Assembly (NCBI RefSeq): GCF_002174125.1
Contig: NZ_NEXX01000007.1
Location: 124,001-188,000, forward strand
DNA from: Acinetobacter populi
Lineage (GTDB): Bacteria; Pseudomonadota; Gammaproteobacteria; Pseudomonadales; Moraxellaceae
Direction of reading: 5' to 3'
DNA length: 64,000 bases
The notes under the pieces were generated by a model. That model saw only the letters and a list, made by a program, of their open reading frames with translations, did not search any database and was not told the DNA's origin. Shown in pieces: positions 55,393 to 64,000 of the stretch. Numbering within the stretch: position 1 is the first letter of the stretch; the number at the start of each line of letters is the position of its first letter. Made by a program: the position numbers and the translations under genes.

Positions 55393-57759
55393 TTACTTTA
55401 AAAACAATTGATATATTTTACGGTAAATCGAAGAATCTAATTGATCAAGCTCTACCACAGTAAATGGGGTTAACAAATCACTGTCAATTTTCTGATTTTT
55501 TAGATCACCTTCGGCAATTTTACCCAGCGCCTGAATATATTCTACCAAACGCGGCTTTAATTGTGCTTTATCATCGTAACGATGTTTTTTGGCAAGCTCT
55601 TCTTGCATATAAAGCTGGCTAAAAATCTCGGCAGTAGATTTACCCTGTTTGTTAAGTTGCTGAAATGTTTTTAAAAGCTGGCTATTCTCCTGTTGTGTTG
55701 CAAACACTTTCCAGACTTTTTCTGCCACATATTCATCGTAGTAAGGCCATTCTTCAGGCGCATTTTCATATTCCTGATATTGCTTCTTGCTGTAAGGCAG
55801 GCCTTTTTCACTGGCATAATAAATTGCAGTCCAGTATGCCGTCTTATTTAAATCTGGTGCAGAGAACTCACCCTCGTCCAGATCAAGTCCATCGAGTAAA
55901 TAGGCATATTTATAGACTGTTGTATAGGCATCAATAAAATTGACATTTTTTGCATTCAATTGCTCTACCAAAGCCTGATAACGCTCATCATTCGACCATG
56001 AAGTCGTGCTTTTTTCAGTCGCTGATCCTGTCTTGGGTTCCAGACTTTGCTGGAATTTACCAAACTTCTCACCGAGATTTAGTAAAGTATTCTGATTTGC
56101 TGCTTCCTTAAAGCTAACTGCCTGCTTTAACTGTTGTTGATCAACCTGGGCTGTGCCATAGTTAAAAATATTCATCTGCATTTTGGACGATACCGATTTA
56201 ATTCCGATATCCTCAAGCCCAGCAAAACCAGCATCTACATCGATATGAACCAAGCGACCTTTTTGGTCTAACACCATATCCATAGTGTATTTTGCACCCT
56301 TTAACATATCAGCCGTGCCAAACTCATCTTTTACTAGCTTAATCAGTTCCTGATATGCATCTGGCTGTGCATTGATAATTTGTTTCAAGCGCTTTGCATC
56401 AACCAACTCACTGGATTTATAGGGTGCAAATTTTTGTAAAATCTGTTCACGCAGTTTTTGCTGTGCAGCCAATTTGCCATAACTTGAGGAATACTCTTCC
56501 TCTACAGCATCATTCCAATCCTTCTCTTGATCTGTTTCGGATTGCTGTATTGCAGCATACGATGACTCAGTAACGTTAGAAGAAGCGAGTGCATCAGCTG
56601 CGGCTTGCGCAGCGTCATCGGCGGCTTGACCCGCCGCTTCAGTTACATTCGAAGTTTTGCCTAATGGTGGTGTCACAGCAATCTGATTCTGGCTATTATT
56701 TGTTTGGCTATTTTCTTTTTGATAGTAGCGCTCATCAATCGCGATATATAATCGGTCAACTGCCTGATTTGCTAACTCCTGCTTGGTATAAGCACGATCT
56801 GTCAAAGTGCTTGCTGTATCCAGATTTTTTGTAGCTTTTAAAATTTTCTTTTGAAGGCTGATTTGATCGCCACTGATCAGATCATCAATTCCCAAATCAT
56901 TCGCTAATTTATTATCTTTATTGGCAACAATGGTCTTCAGATAATCACTGTTCAAATAAAAATATAAATAGTAATCTGCCAATATATTTTCATAGCTGCC
57001 GACATAGCGAATCCGCTCAATCCCGCCTTGCTGTCGGTCTTGTGCAGTTAATTTGACCTGCTGATAATCTGTGGCATTTGCCAAGGCTGGTCCAACCAAC
57101 ATCCATTCACGTGCCAGCTGTAAAGCAGGTTTAAAATTTAGCTTGGAATTTTTGGCTAAATCGGCAAAATCAAAGACCACATAACGACCATCATATTGCG
57201 GATCAGTCACGATTGGAGACAACGCCGAAATATCGGCATAGGCTTTATATTGCTGAAAATCAACTGCCAGTGGCAGACTAATCCAAGCCTGTAAGTTTTT
57301 GGCAGTATAACCAAGTTTAGGATTCATACTCATCTGGCCACGCTTGAGGTCCACGACCCCATCAAATGAGTAGTAATAACGATCCATAAAAGATTTCATT
57401 AACGTAGCAAACTGTTTATCTTTTTTGCTGGATGATTTTGTCTTGTTAAATTTCTCCAGACCGTCTTGCAACACTGCTTGCTGCTCGGGATTAAATTTCT
57501 GCTGTGCAAAAATATCCTGTAATACTTTCTGACGCAGCAGATATTCTTCTGACTTGGTGGCATTGACGGCTTGGGAGGAAGTCGGCTCAAAATTAAAACT
57601 TACCTTACCATCAAAAGCATAACTTTGTTTTGAAAGCAACTGTTCATAGCCTTGATAAACTTTTTGATCAATTGCCAATGATGAATGCTGAACAGGCTGG
57701 GTTGCACAACCAAACAAACCCAATGCCATAATAGAAAATGCCAAAAAATTATATTTCAT
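55393..57759 (-). CDS. Very large lipoprotein of unknown function
   Basis: The product begins MKYNFLAFSIMALGLFGCAT, a lipoprotein signal with lipobox LFGC at residues 15-18. I chose ATG 57759 because of that signal and a GAG eight bases upstream. The 788-residue protein has an Ala-rich low-complexity stretch near the middle (AGQAADDAAQAAADALASSN). The flanking parts are mixed alpha/beta, with repeated mentions of Gln/Lys-rich helices. I recognise no domain. It is probably anchored in the outer membrane facing the periplasm. It stands alone. Confidence 0.75.
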   Translation of the reverse strand: MKYNFLAFSIMALGLFGCATQPVQHSSLAIDQKVYQGYEQLLSKQSYAFDGKVSFNFEPTSSQAVNATKSEEYLLRQKVLQDIFAQQKFNPEQQAVLQDGLEKFNKTKSSSKKDKQFATLMKSFMDRYYYSFDGVVDLKRGQMSMNPKLGYTAKNLQAWISLPLAVDFQQYKAYADISALSPIVTDPQYDGRYVVFDFADLAKNSKLNFKPALQLAREWMLVGPALANATDYQQVKLTAQDRQQGGIERIRYVGSYENILADYYLYFYLNSDYLKTIVANKDNKLANDLGIDDLISGDQISLQKKILKATKNLDTASTLTDRAYTKQELANQAVDRLYIAIDERYYQKENSQTNNSQNQIAVTPPLGKTSNVTEAAGQAADDAAQAAADALASSNVTESSYAAIQQSETDQEKDWNDAVEEEYSSSYGKLAAQQKLREQILQKFAPYKSSELVDAKRLKQIINAQPDAYQELIKLVKDEFGTADMLKGAKYTMDMVLDQKGRLVHIDVDAGFAGLEDIGIKSVSSKMQMNIFNYGTAQVDQQQLKQAVSFKEAANQNTLLNLGEKFGKFQQSLEPKTGSATEKSTTSWSNDERYQALVEQLNAKNVNFIDAYTTVYKYAYLLDGLDLDEGEFSAPDLNKTAYWTAIYYASEKGLPYSKKQYQEYENAPEEWPYYDEYVAEKVWKVFATQQENSQLLKTFQQLNKQGKSTAEIFSQLYMQEELAKKHRYDDKAQLKPRLVEYIQALGKIAEGDLKNQKIDSDLLTPFTVVELDQLDSSIYRKIYQLFLK

Positions 57760-57858
57760 TACCAATACTCTTATGATGAGGATCGCTTGAATATTCATTA
57801 CATCAATGTTCAATTAATCCTTTAACCAAACTTATAAAATTATCTTTTCCGGAATACG

Positions 57859-57936
57859 AAAAATGTCAAATAACCTAGGTATTCTATATGAATCAACCCA
57901 TCTTTCGCATGGCGAATTCGCATTTCTGACATTTTT
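57859..57936. promoter_or_regulatory. Inverted repeats upstream of the acyl-CoA dehydrogenase
   Basis: AAAAATGTCA (57859) and TGACATTTTT (57927) are perfect inverted repeats, and GCGAATTCGC (57912-57921) is a palindrome between them. They may be operators for either the dehydrogenase or the divergent lipoprotein gene. Confidence 0.35.
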
Positions 57937-58029
57937 TTAGTAACAATCAATCAATGTCATTATGTGCCAAATATGAATAATGAAATGATTAATTCTGCTA
58001 TCGAATTATGACTAATACGGGAAAACGCT

Positions 58030-59853
58030 ATGCCAACATATAAAGCCCCTTTGCGTGATATTCGTTTCTTGATGAACGAAGTTTTAGATTACACCACACA
58101 TTATCAAACACTCTCTAATGGTGATCTTGCCGACGCCGATACCATTGATATGATCCTCGAAGGTGCAGCAGATTTCTGTGAAAATGTGATCGCACCATTA
58201 AATCAGTCAGGTGATGCTGAAGGCTGTCATTGGGAAGACAGCAATGTCACCACGCCTAAAGGCTTTAAAGAAGCGTATGACATTTTTGTCCAAAGTGGCT
58301 GGCAAGGCCTTTCCTATCCGGTCGAGTTTGGTGGTCAAGGCTTGCCAATGTCGCTCAATCTGATCAAATCAGAAATGATGGGAACTGCCAACTGGTCATT
58401 TACCATGTATCCCGGTTTATCCATGGGATGTATGAATACCATTTTGCAATTCGGTACCGATGAGCAAAAACAGACCTATATGCCAAAACTGGTTGAAGGC
58501 ACTTGGTCTGGTACGATGTGTTTAACCGAACCACAATGTGGTACCGATCTGGGACAGGTCAAAACCAAAGCAGAACCACAAGCTGATGGCACCTATAAAA
58601 TTTCGGGTACAAAAATCTTTATTTCTGCCGGTGAGCATGACTTAACCGAAAATATCATTCATATCGTGCTGGCTCGTCTGCCGGATGCACCTGCGGGTAC
58701 ACGCGGGATTTCGTTATTTATCGTGCCAAAATTCATTCCGGCAACAGACGGTACAATCGGCGATCGCAACCCAGTATTCTGTGGTTCAATCGAACACAAA
58801 ATGGGGATCCGTGCCTCTGCAACTGCGGTACTTAACTTTGAGGAAGCAACCGGTTATCTGATTGGTGAACCAAACAAAGGCTTACATGCCATGTTTACCT
58901 TTATGAATACCGCACGAATTGGTACAGCGGTACAAGGGATTGCCCATGCTGAATTATCCTTCCAAGGCGCTTTGCCTTATGCCAAGGAACGTATGTCGAT
59001 GCGTGCCCTGTCTGGGAAAAAAGATCCGGATAAAGTTGCCGATGCCATCATTCATCATGCCGATGTCCGCCGCTTACTGTTAACACAAAAAGCCGTGGCC
59101 GAAGGTGGTCGTGCCATGATTTATCATGCTGCACAACTGGCAGACAAAATGACTGATGCCTTGCTCACTGGCGATAATGCTGCATTTGAAGCCTATGATG
59201 ACAAACTCGGTTTCTATACCCCAATTCTTAAAGGCTTTCTGACCGAACTGGGTCTGGAATCTGCAAACAATGGTATGCAAGTCTTTGGTGGACATGGTTA
59301 TATCAAAGAATGGGGCATGGAGCAAATCGCACGTGACGCACGTATTGCCACACTGTATGAAGGTACAACTGGCGTACAGGCACTGGATTTATTAGGACGT
59401 AAAGTATTACTGTCTTCCAAAGGCAAAGTAGTCCGTGAATACACTGCCGAAATCCTAAAATTCTGTGGTCGTCATGCCCGTAATAAATATATGCGCCGCT
59501 TTGTCTGGGATCTAACCAAGATCTGCGCACAGTGGAATACCTTGACCTTACGTATCATGCTAACTGCACGTAAAGATCGTGACATTGTATCCAGCGCATC
59601 AGTTGATTATCTGATGTTCTCAGGCTATGCCATGATGGCATATTTCTGGGCGCAACAAGCTGCCGTTGCTTCAGAAAAACTGGAAAAAGGCGATGGTAAG
59701 GAGGAAGTCGATTTCTACAAGGCAAAAATCAAAGTGGCTGATTTCTATTTTGACCGCTTGTTGCCTCGTACCCAAGGGCATGCCGAAGCCATGGTGAATC
59801 CATCGCGTGGCATCACCAGTTTAAAAGCAGAACATTTTAGTTTTGACTATTAA
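58030..59853 (+). CDS. Acyl-CoA dehydrogenase, 600-residue class
   Basis: The 607-residue flavoenzyme makes the first oxidation in acyl-CoA breakdown. It begins YKAPLRDIRFLMNEVLDY, the N terminus typical of the DmdC/AcdB-like long group, has MCLTEPQCGTDLGQVKT at the FAD site, and contains FGGHGYIKEWGMEQIARDAR with the region of the catalytic glutamate (LYEGTTGVQALDLLGRK). A C-terminal extension of about 150 residues follows. Which acyl chain it uses cannot be told. Inverted repeats upstream (57859/57927, 57912) may be regulatory. Confidence 0.9.
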   Translation: MPTYKAPLRDIRFLMNEVLDYTTHYQTLSNGDLADADTIDMILEGAADFCENVIAPLNQSGDAEGCHWEDSNVTTPKGFKEAYDIFVQSGWQGLSYPVEFGGQGLPMSLNLIKSEMMGTANWSFTMYPGLSMGCMNTILQFGTDEQKQTYMPKLVEGTWSGTMCLTEPQCGTDLGQVKTKAEPQADGTYKISGTKIFISAGEHDLTENIIHIVLARLPDAPAGTRGISLFIVPKFIPATDGTIGDRNPVFCGSIEHKMGIRASATAVLNFEEATGYLIGEPNKGLHAMFTFMNTARIGTAVQGIAHAELSFQGALPYAKERMSMRALSGKKDPDKVADAIIHHADVRRLLLTQKAVAEGGRAMIYHAAQLADKMTDALLTGDNAAFEAYDDKLGFYTPILKGFLTELGLESANNGMQVFGGHGYIKEWGMEQIARDARIATLYEGTTGVQALDLLGRKVLLSSKGKVVREYTAEILKFCGRHARNKYMRRFVWDLTKICAQWNTLTLRIMLTARKDRDIVSSASVDYLMFSGYAMMAYFWAQQAAVASEKLEKGDGKEEVDFYKAKIKVADFYFDRLLPRTQGHAEAMVNPSRGITSLKAEHFSFDY

Positions 59854-59870
59854 TAGCCTCTGAAACAAAA

Positions 59871-59903
59871 AATAAAGGGCAATTCAATTGATTGCCCTTT
59901 ATT
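59871..59903. terminator. Bidirectional terminator after the acyl-CoA dehydrogenase
   Basis: AATAAAGGGCAAT and ATTGCCCTTTATT form a perfect 13-bp stem between the convergent dehydrogenase and DUF1624 genes. Confidence 0.85.
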
Positions 59904-59914
59904 ATTTCAATTAA

Positions 59915-61063
59915 TTAGAAGTATTTCAAAATTTTGATCTCTGGATGACTATGCTTATATTGTGAGAAAGCTTTCACCACCGGATATAACAAGACACAAA
60001 ATATTGCAGTTAAAATCCATAATATGGCCACAGAAGAAACGCCAAAATATTCACCATAATTGTGACCAAACCACATCACGCAAATCACATAGAGAATTTT
60101 TAAGACATACAAATGCAATAAATAAAAGAACATCGGCACAGAGCCAAACACCACCAAAGGCTGCATAATTTTTAATTTGGAATAGCGATCAATTGCCACC
60201 AGAATCAATATACCCAATCCAATATTCCATAAAAGAAACAAAAGAGATGGTGGATATTTGGTTAAATTAAAAAAGCTCATCAAAGTCTGTTGCCATGTAT
60301 TCATCTCTAACCATGGCTGATCACCATAAAAATTCAGCAATCTCAATACAATGAATAAAGCGATACTTCCCGAACCAATCATGATCAAATATTGATTGCG
60401 TTTGGCAGGTGCAATCTTCTGATTAAACAAATGTCCCAGCACATAGCCGAATAGAATCACTCCAATCCACGGCAATACAGGATAAGATGTACGAACTTTT
60501 AGATCTTCACCAAACTCAATCCAGCCCCGTTGATGTAGCACATGCCAGATGTTCTGTACAAACGGTTGAGAAAAGGTGATTTGATCCAGCAAATTATGAC
60601 CAAAAATAATCAATAAAGACAAAGCAAGCTGGATACGTAAAGGCAGACCAATCAAACATGCCAAAGCCACCATACTCAGCCCAATAGCCCAGATCACTTG
60701 CAAATAAATCACTTGTGGTGGGAATTGTGCGGTCCATGCGAAATTGACCAGTGTTAACTCTAATACAATCAGAAATAAACCACGTTTTAATAAAAACTCA
60801 CGAGTTTGCTGAAGATTCTGGCGTTTCTGTTGATAAAGATAGGCTGATAAACCCGTTAAAACAACGAAAATCGGTGCACATAAATGTGACAGCATCCGAC
60901 TCCAGAACAATGCGGGTTCGGTATGGGCAATATCAACCGGATCAGACGCCTGATGGTATAAATAAAAGGTTTCACGCACATGATCAAGCATCATAAAAAT
61001 AATGACCAATCCCCGCAAAGCATCAATCATTTGTAAACGTGAGGCAGTTTTCTCAATGGGCAT
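59915..61063 (-). CDS. DUF1624/heparan-alpha-glucosaminide N-acetyltransferase-like membrane protein
   Basis: The 382-residue protein has about ten hydrophobic segments. It opens with RLQMIDALRGLVIIFMMLDH, a pattern shared by membrane acyltransferases of this clan, followed by LSHLCAPIFVVLTGLSAYLY. PVLPWIGVILFGYVLGHLF in the middle and GSVPMFFYLLHLYVLKILYV near the end are typical of DUF1624. It probably moves an acyl group across the inner membrane; the substrate is unknown. ATG 61063 is preferred over an upstream TTG. Confidence 0.8.
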   Translation of the reverse strand: MPIEKTASRLQMIDALRGLVIIFMMLDHVRETFYLYHQASDPVDIAHTEPALFWSRMLSHLCAPIFVVLTGLSAYLYQQKRQNLQQTREFLLKRGLFLIVLELTLVNFAWTAQFPPQVIYLQVIWAIGLSMVALACLIGLPLRIQLALSLLIIFGHNLLDQITFSQPFVQNIWHVLHQRGWIEFGEDLKVRTSYPVLPWIGVILFGYVLGHLFNQKIAPAKRNQYLIMIGSGSIALFIVLRLLNFYGDQPWLEMNTWQQTLMSFFNLTKYPPSLLFLLWNIGLGILILVAIDRYSKLKIMQPLVVFGSVPMFFYLLHLYVLKILYVICVMWFGHNYGEYFGVSSVAILWILTAIFCVLLYPVVKAFSQYKHSHPEIKILKYF

Positions 61064-61144
61064 AATCAAAATTTAGAATAAATGAAATGTTATATTATTT
61101 CATAAATATTGATGATTTACTTGAGAATCTTTCCTAATAAATCT

Positions 61145-61999
61145 CTAAAGTTCAAAAAACTCCCAAATCCCCTGTTGCCCATCTTTCAGTTTTGGTACAT
61201 GACCCAAACTTAACCATGGCATATGTGCACCATGAAAATCACTGCCAATCGACACTTTAAGCTGATGTTGCTCCACCATTCGATCCAGCATTTGACGCGT
61301 CGATAATGGTGTATTGGCAGGTGGTAATTCAATGGCATCACCACCAGCAGCGGCAAATTGCTCAATCATATAACGAATGTTGGTGGCCGACAGATCGTAT
61401 TTGGTTGGATGCGCCAGCACAGCAAAGCCCTGACTCTGATGAATAATCGCTATGGCATCTACCATTTCCACCCCCAGAAATGGTACATAAGCCGCTTTTC
61501 CTTCTTTAAGAAAACGATCAAATGCCTGTTGCGCTCGAGTCACCACATTGCGTTTTAATAAAACTTTTGCAATATGGCTACGCGTAATACGCTCATCATG
61601 TCCATCAACCAGCTCACGAATTTCAGGTAAAAAGTCGGTTTTGAGGATCTGTTGCAATTTTTCACAAATCAATAGCGCACGTTTGGCACGAAGCTGCTTT
61701 TGTTTGAGTAAAAGTTGCTGCATGGGTTCAAGGTTTTGCATATTTAAAGCAACGATATGTACAGCATGAGTCTTTTTAATACTGGGTCGATGCCAAAAGC
61801 TTGAGATTTCAACCCCTTGAATAAATTGAATGCCATGCAATGCAGCATGCTGTGCAGCCAGAACATTACCGTCTATCGTATCGTGATCGGTCAATGCTAG
61901 CGTCAGCAGTTGTTTTTCTCTCGCAAGTTCAATCAGTTCTACTGGCGATAGCTCACCATCAGAAAAATTGCTATGCATATGTAAATCGACACCGATCAT
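61145..61999 (-). CDS. rnm: PHP-domain 5'-3' exoribonuclease, Rnm/YciV-like
   Basis: The 284-residue PHP hydrolase begins GVDLHMHSNFSDGELSPVEL and has LALTDHDTIDG, GVEISSFW, and IGSDFHGAHMPWLSLGHV, the metal ligands of the PHP fold. YciV (RNase AM, Rnm) trims 5' ends of 5S and other rRNAs. The conserved neighbourhood with yciB and yciI supports the call. It is divergent from yciB. Confidence 0.88.
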   Translation of the reverse strand: MIGVDLHMHSNFSDGELSPVELIELAREKQLLTLALTDHDTIDGNVLAAQHAALHGIQFIQGVEISSFWHRPSIKKTHAVHIVALNMQNLEPMQQLLLKQKQLRAKRALLICEKLQQILKTDFLPEIRELVDGHDERITRSHIAKVLLKRNVVTRAQQAFDRFLKEGKAAYVPFLGVEMVDAIAIIHQSQGFAVLAHPTKYDLSATNIRYMIEQFAAAGGDAIELPPANTPLSTRQMLDRMVEQHQLKVSIGSDFHGAHMPWLSLGHVPKLKDGQQGIWEFFEL

Positions 62000-62044
62000 G
62001 CTTTGTATTATGCTATCCCACCAAACTCATCACGCTACTGTAAC

Positions 62045-62656
62045 ATGAAAGCACTGCTAGATTACCTACCACTGATTATCTTCTTTTATTTTTATAAAAC
62101 GACTGATCCAAAAGACAATCATCACCCATTATTACAACTGGTAGGCAGCGCAGGCAATGCTGATCAAAACCATATTTTAGTCGCCACCAGTGCATTATTG
62201 ATCGCAACATTAATTGTGTATGGCTGTTTATTTATTTTTCAGAAATTCCGTCTGGAAAAAACCCAATGGTTTATCGTCATCATGTCACTGGTGTTTGGCG
62301 GGATTACGCTTGCTTTAAGTGATGTGACCTATATCAAACTCAAAGCCATTATCATTAATGTAGGTATAGGTATTGCATTCCTGTTAACCCCCTACTTCAC
62401 CAAAGACAGACAACCCATCATCAAGAAATTGTTTGAATCAATTCTGCAATTCGATGATAAAGGCTGGATTCGTCTAAACTGGATTTGGTGCATACAATTC
62501 TTTATTCTGGCGGCGTTACATGGCTTCTTTGGCTTTGTGTATATGGACGGAAAATACTGGGGCGAATTCACTGCATTTGGTGATATTATATTTACCCTCA
62601 GTTATATTGCGATCATGTTTTTTTGTGTCCGCAAACACTTTAAATCTCCAGAATAA
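62045..62656 (+). CDS. yciB: Inner membrane-spanning septation protein A
   Basis: The 203-residue protein (IspZ/YciB) begins MKALLDYLPLIIFFYFYKTT and has five hydrophobic segments and the blocks TYIKLKAIIINVGIGIAFLL and RLNWIWCIQFFILAALHGFF. It is involved in cell envelope synthesis and division. ATG 62045 is preferred; an upstream in-frame ATG at 62003 would add a hydrophilic tail not seen in the family. The yciI gene follows 11 bases after the stop. Confidence 0.93.
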   Translation: MKALLDYLPLIIFFYFYKTTDPKDNHHPLLQLVGSAGNADQNHILVATSALLIATLIVYGCLFIFQKFRLEKTQWFIVIMSLVFGGITLALSDVTYIKLKAIIINVGIGIAFLLTPYFTKDRQPIIKKLFESILQFDDKGWIRLNWIWCIQFFILAALHGFFGFVYMDGKYWGEFTAFGDIIFTLSYIAIMFFCVRKHFKSPE

Positions 62657-62667
62657 GAGACCTTGCC

Positions 62668-62973
62668 ATGCCATTATTTGTTGTGCAATGTACCGACAAT
62701 GACAATATTTTAGAAAAACGTATGGAAGTGCGACCACAGCACTTAAAGCGTTTGGATGTATTAAAGCAACAGGGACGATTAATTGTGGCAGGTCCCATGC
62801 CCAAAGATGCGGATGATACCAGCAAAGGTTTTTATGGCAGTGTAATTATTGTCGATTTTGACTCGCACGATGCGCTGGATCAATGGCTGGCAGATGAACC
62901 TTATGTACATGCAGGCGTATATAAAAGTGTGGATGTCAAACCGTTTATCAAAGTTTTTCCAAAGGATGAATAA
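62668..62973 (+). CDS. yciI: YciI-like protein
   Basis: The 101-residue protein has the YCII dimeric fold: FVVQCTDNDN at the start, RMEVRPQHLKRLDVLKQQGR, IVAGPMPKD with the conserved Asp, and ALDQWLADEPYVHAGVYKSV. The His and Asp of the putative active site are present. The function is unknown. It is the second gene of a yciB-yciI-membrane protein operon. Confidence 0.92.
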   Translation: MPLFVVQCTDNDNILEKRMEVRPQHLKRLDVLKQQGRLIVAGPMPKDADDTSKGFYGSVIIVDFDSHDALDQWLADEPYVHAGVYKSVDVKPFIKVFPKDE

Positions 62974-62976
62974 CGC

Positions 62977-63438
62977 ATGTTAAAACATCATGCATTATTG
63001 TCCTTACTTTGTTGTATGGTGACATCTGCAAGCTGGGCAGTGACCGAACCTGCTACCACAACCAATGCAGCAGTAAAACCTAATCCTGTGGCGACAACAA
63101 CCACACCGCCGACTTCTGCGCCGTTACGTCAGGGTAGTTCGGGGACTGCACCTGCCAATGTTTCTGCAACATTGGTTGATGTGCAACAAAAGCATAAACT
63201 TGAACTGGCACAACAACAAAAACGTCTGGAACTTCTGGAACAGGCCAATCAAAAAGCTTTGGCACAGAATCAGGAACTCCAGCTTAAAAACGACAATCTG
63301 AGTGTTCAGGTACAAGTTCTGCAAAGTGAACGCAGCGCCCAGATGTTTATTTATGGTGCCGTCACCTTTGGTATTGGTATCTTGGCAGGGATTGTGATTT
63401 ATAGCATTTTATATACCCGTCGTCGCAGACAGTGGTAA
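62977..63438 (+). CDS. Small exported protein with coiled coil and C-terminal anchor
   Basis: The 153-residue product begins with a signal peptide (MLKHHALLSLLCCMVTSASW, cleavage after AWA). A Thr/Pro-rich linker, a Gln-rich coiled coil from about 68 to 115 (QQKHKLELAQQQKRLELLEQ) and a single TM near the end (FGIGILAGIVIYSILY), with an Arg-rich tail, follow. I do not recognise the family. It starts three bases after yciI, so it belongs to the same operon. Confidence 0.7.
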   Translation: MLKHHALLSLLCCMVTSASWAVTEPATTTNAAVKPNPVATTTTPPTSAPLRQGSSGTAPANVSATLVDVQQKHKLELAQQQKRLELLEQANQKALAQNQELQLKNDNLSVQVQVLQSERSAQMFIYGAVTFGIGILAGIVIYSILYTRRRRQW

Positions 63439-63465
63439 CAAACTCCTGCCTATACGTGCCAAATC

Positions 63466-64000
63466 ATGACTGAAAAATTTCCTGCCATACAAACTGCCGA
63501 ACTGGACTGGCAACAGGTTGATGGGGTGGATATCCCCCTATCACGGCAGTTTGGTGATGTCTATTTTTCCAAGGCCAATGGTTTACTGGAAACCCGGCAT
63601 GTATTTTTAAATGGTAATGATTTAACCGAACGTCTGGCAAAACTGCAAGATCAACAATATTTTTCAATCGGTGAAACCGGTTTTGGTACAGGTCTGAACT
63701 TTCTGGCACTCTGGCAACTCTGGCAACAGGTTCGACCAGCGAATCGTAGCCATCTACATTTCATTAGCGTTGAGAAATATCCGCTTTCCTTGCCAGATTT
63801 AAAACATGCCCTAGGTGTCTGGACCGAGCTCAGACCTTTGGCAGATCAATTGATTGCCCAATATCCCCTTCCTCTGGCAGGTTGTCACCGGTTGTCATTC
63901 CCAGAAGAACGTATTTCTATTGACTTATGGTTAGGCGATGCAGCACAGACCTTTCCTTTGATCCAGTCAGCACAACCAGTGAATGCATGGTTTTTGGATG
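63466..64000 (+). CDS. mnmC: tRNA 5-methylaminomethyl-2-thiouridine biosynthesis protein MnmC, N-terminal part
   Basis: The frame begins MTEKFPAIQTAELDWQQVDG and continues VDIPLSRQFGDVYFSKANGL, then FSIGETGFGTGLNFLALWQL with the SAM-binding loop, and on to the right edge. This is the MnmC2 methyltransferase half, which finishes mnm5(s2)U34 in tRNA. The C-terminal oxidase half (MnmC1) lies beyond the window. About 178 codons are visible. Confidence 0.9.
   Translation, partial: MTEKFPAIQTAELDWQQVDGVDIPLSRQFGDVYFSKANGLLETRHVFLNGNDLTERLAKLQDQQYFSIGETGFGTGLNFLALWQLWQQVRPANRSHLHFISVEKYPLSLPDLKHALGVWTELRPLADQLIAQYPLPLAGCHRLSFPEERISIDLWLGDAAQTFPLIQSAQPVNAWFLD

Overview
The window reads as chromosomal DNA of a gammaproteobacterium of the genus Acinetobacter. 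The evidence is the low G+C content, the conserved block hemA / TPR protein / lolB / ispE / tRNA-Gln / prs / rplY / pth, the prp cluster built on acnD rather than prpD, and many Acinetobacter-type protein variants. Most of it is ordinary core genome. No rRNA, intact insertion sequence, prophage or CRISPR array is visible.

Layout. 1-7.2 kb: the 5' end of hemA (minus), then TPR protein, lolB, ispE, four identical tRNA-Gln(TTG) genes, a degenerate palindromic repeat array, prs, rplY, pth and panD. 7.3-10.8 kb: a PadR-controlled siderophore-interacting flavoprotein, a frameshifted DUF2798 gene with a structured leader, an FMN riboswitch with ribB, and a DUF1289 protein. 10.9-18.9 kb: trhO, a MerR remnant, a TPMT-like methyltransferase, DedA, gltS, a UPF0149 protein, a small acidic protein, rpoD and a DUF493 protein. 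19-26.6 kb: an SmvA-like exporter with divergent TetR regulator, lipB, an SCP2-like protein with an iron alcohol dehydrogenase, DUF488, an RluA-type synthase, a GGDEF protein and an Lrp regulator.

26.6-30 kb is the most disturbed part. It holds an inverted-repeat-bounded stretch, a PIN-toxin remnant, and a LysR regulator facing an SDR gene. That SDR has lost its middle and now carries a foreign-looking SDR plus a broken membrane-protein gene. 30-35.5 kb: the methylcitrate operon gntR-prpB-prpC-acnD with two matching palindromic operators. 35.7-42.3 kb: ygfZ, a DsbC-like pair (one without signal peptide), a snap-back element, an AEC transporter, an OYE-type oxidoreductase and a PqqU/YncD-like TonB receptor. 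42.4-64 kb: mutM, a parvulin, mscL, YdcF, coaBC, radC, a bestrophin-like protein, an AAA ATPase, suhB, dxs, ribA, hemF, aroE, a very large lipoprotein, an acyl-CoA dehydrogenase, a DUF1624 protein, an Rnm-like PHP protein, yciB, yciI, a small membrane protein and the start of mnmC.

How genes work together. Riboflavin supply is split between ribB (riboswitch-controlled) and ribA. Haem synthesis is represented by hemA and hemF, isoprenoid synthesis by dxs and ispE, and CoA synthesis by panD and coaBC. Propionyl-CoA is handled by the prp operon. The most interesting non-coding signals are the nested-helix leader before DUF2798, the snap-back element that supplies a stop codon, a chain of small perfect hairpins at 45.1-45.4 kb with a relative at 52.4 kb, the palindromic array before prs, and a nested inverted repeat upstream of gltS.
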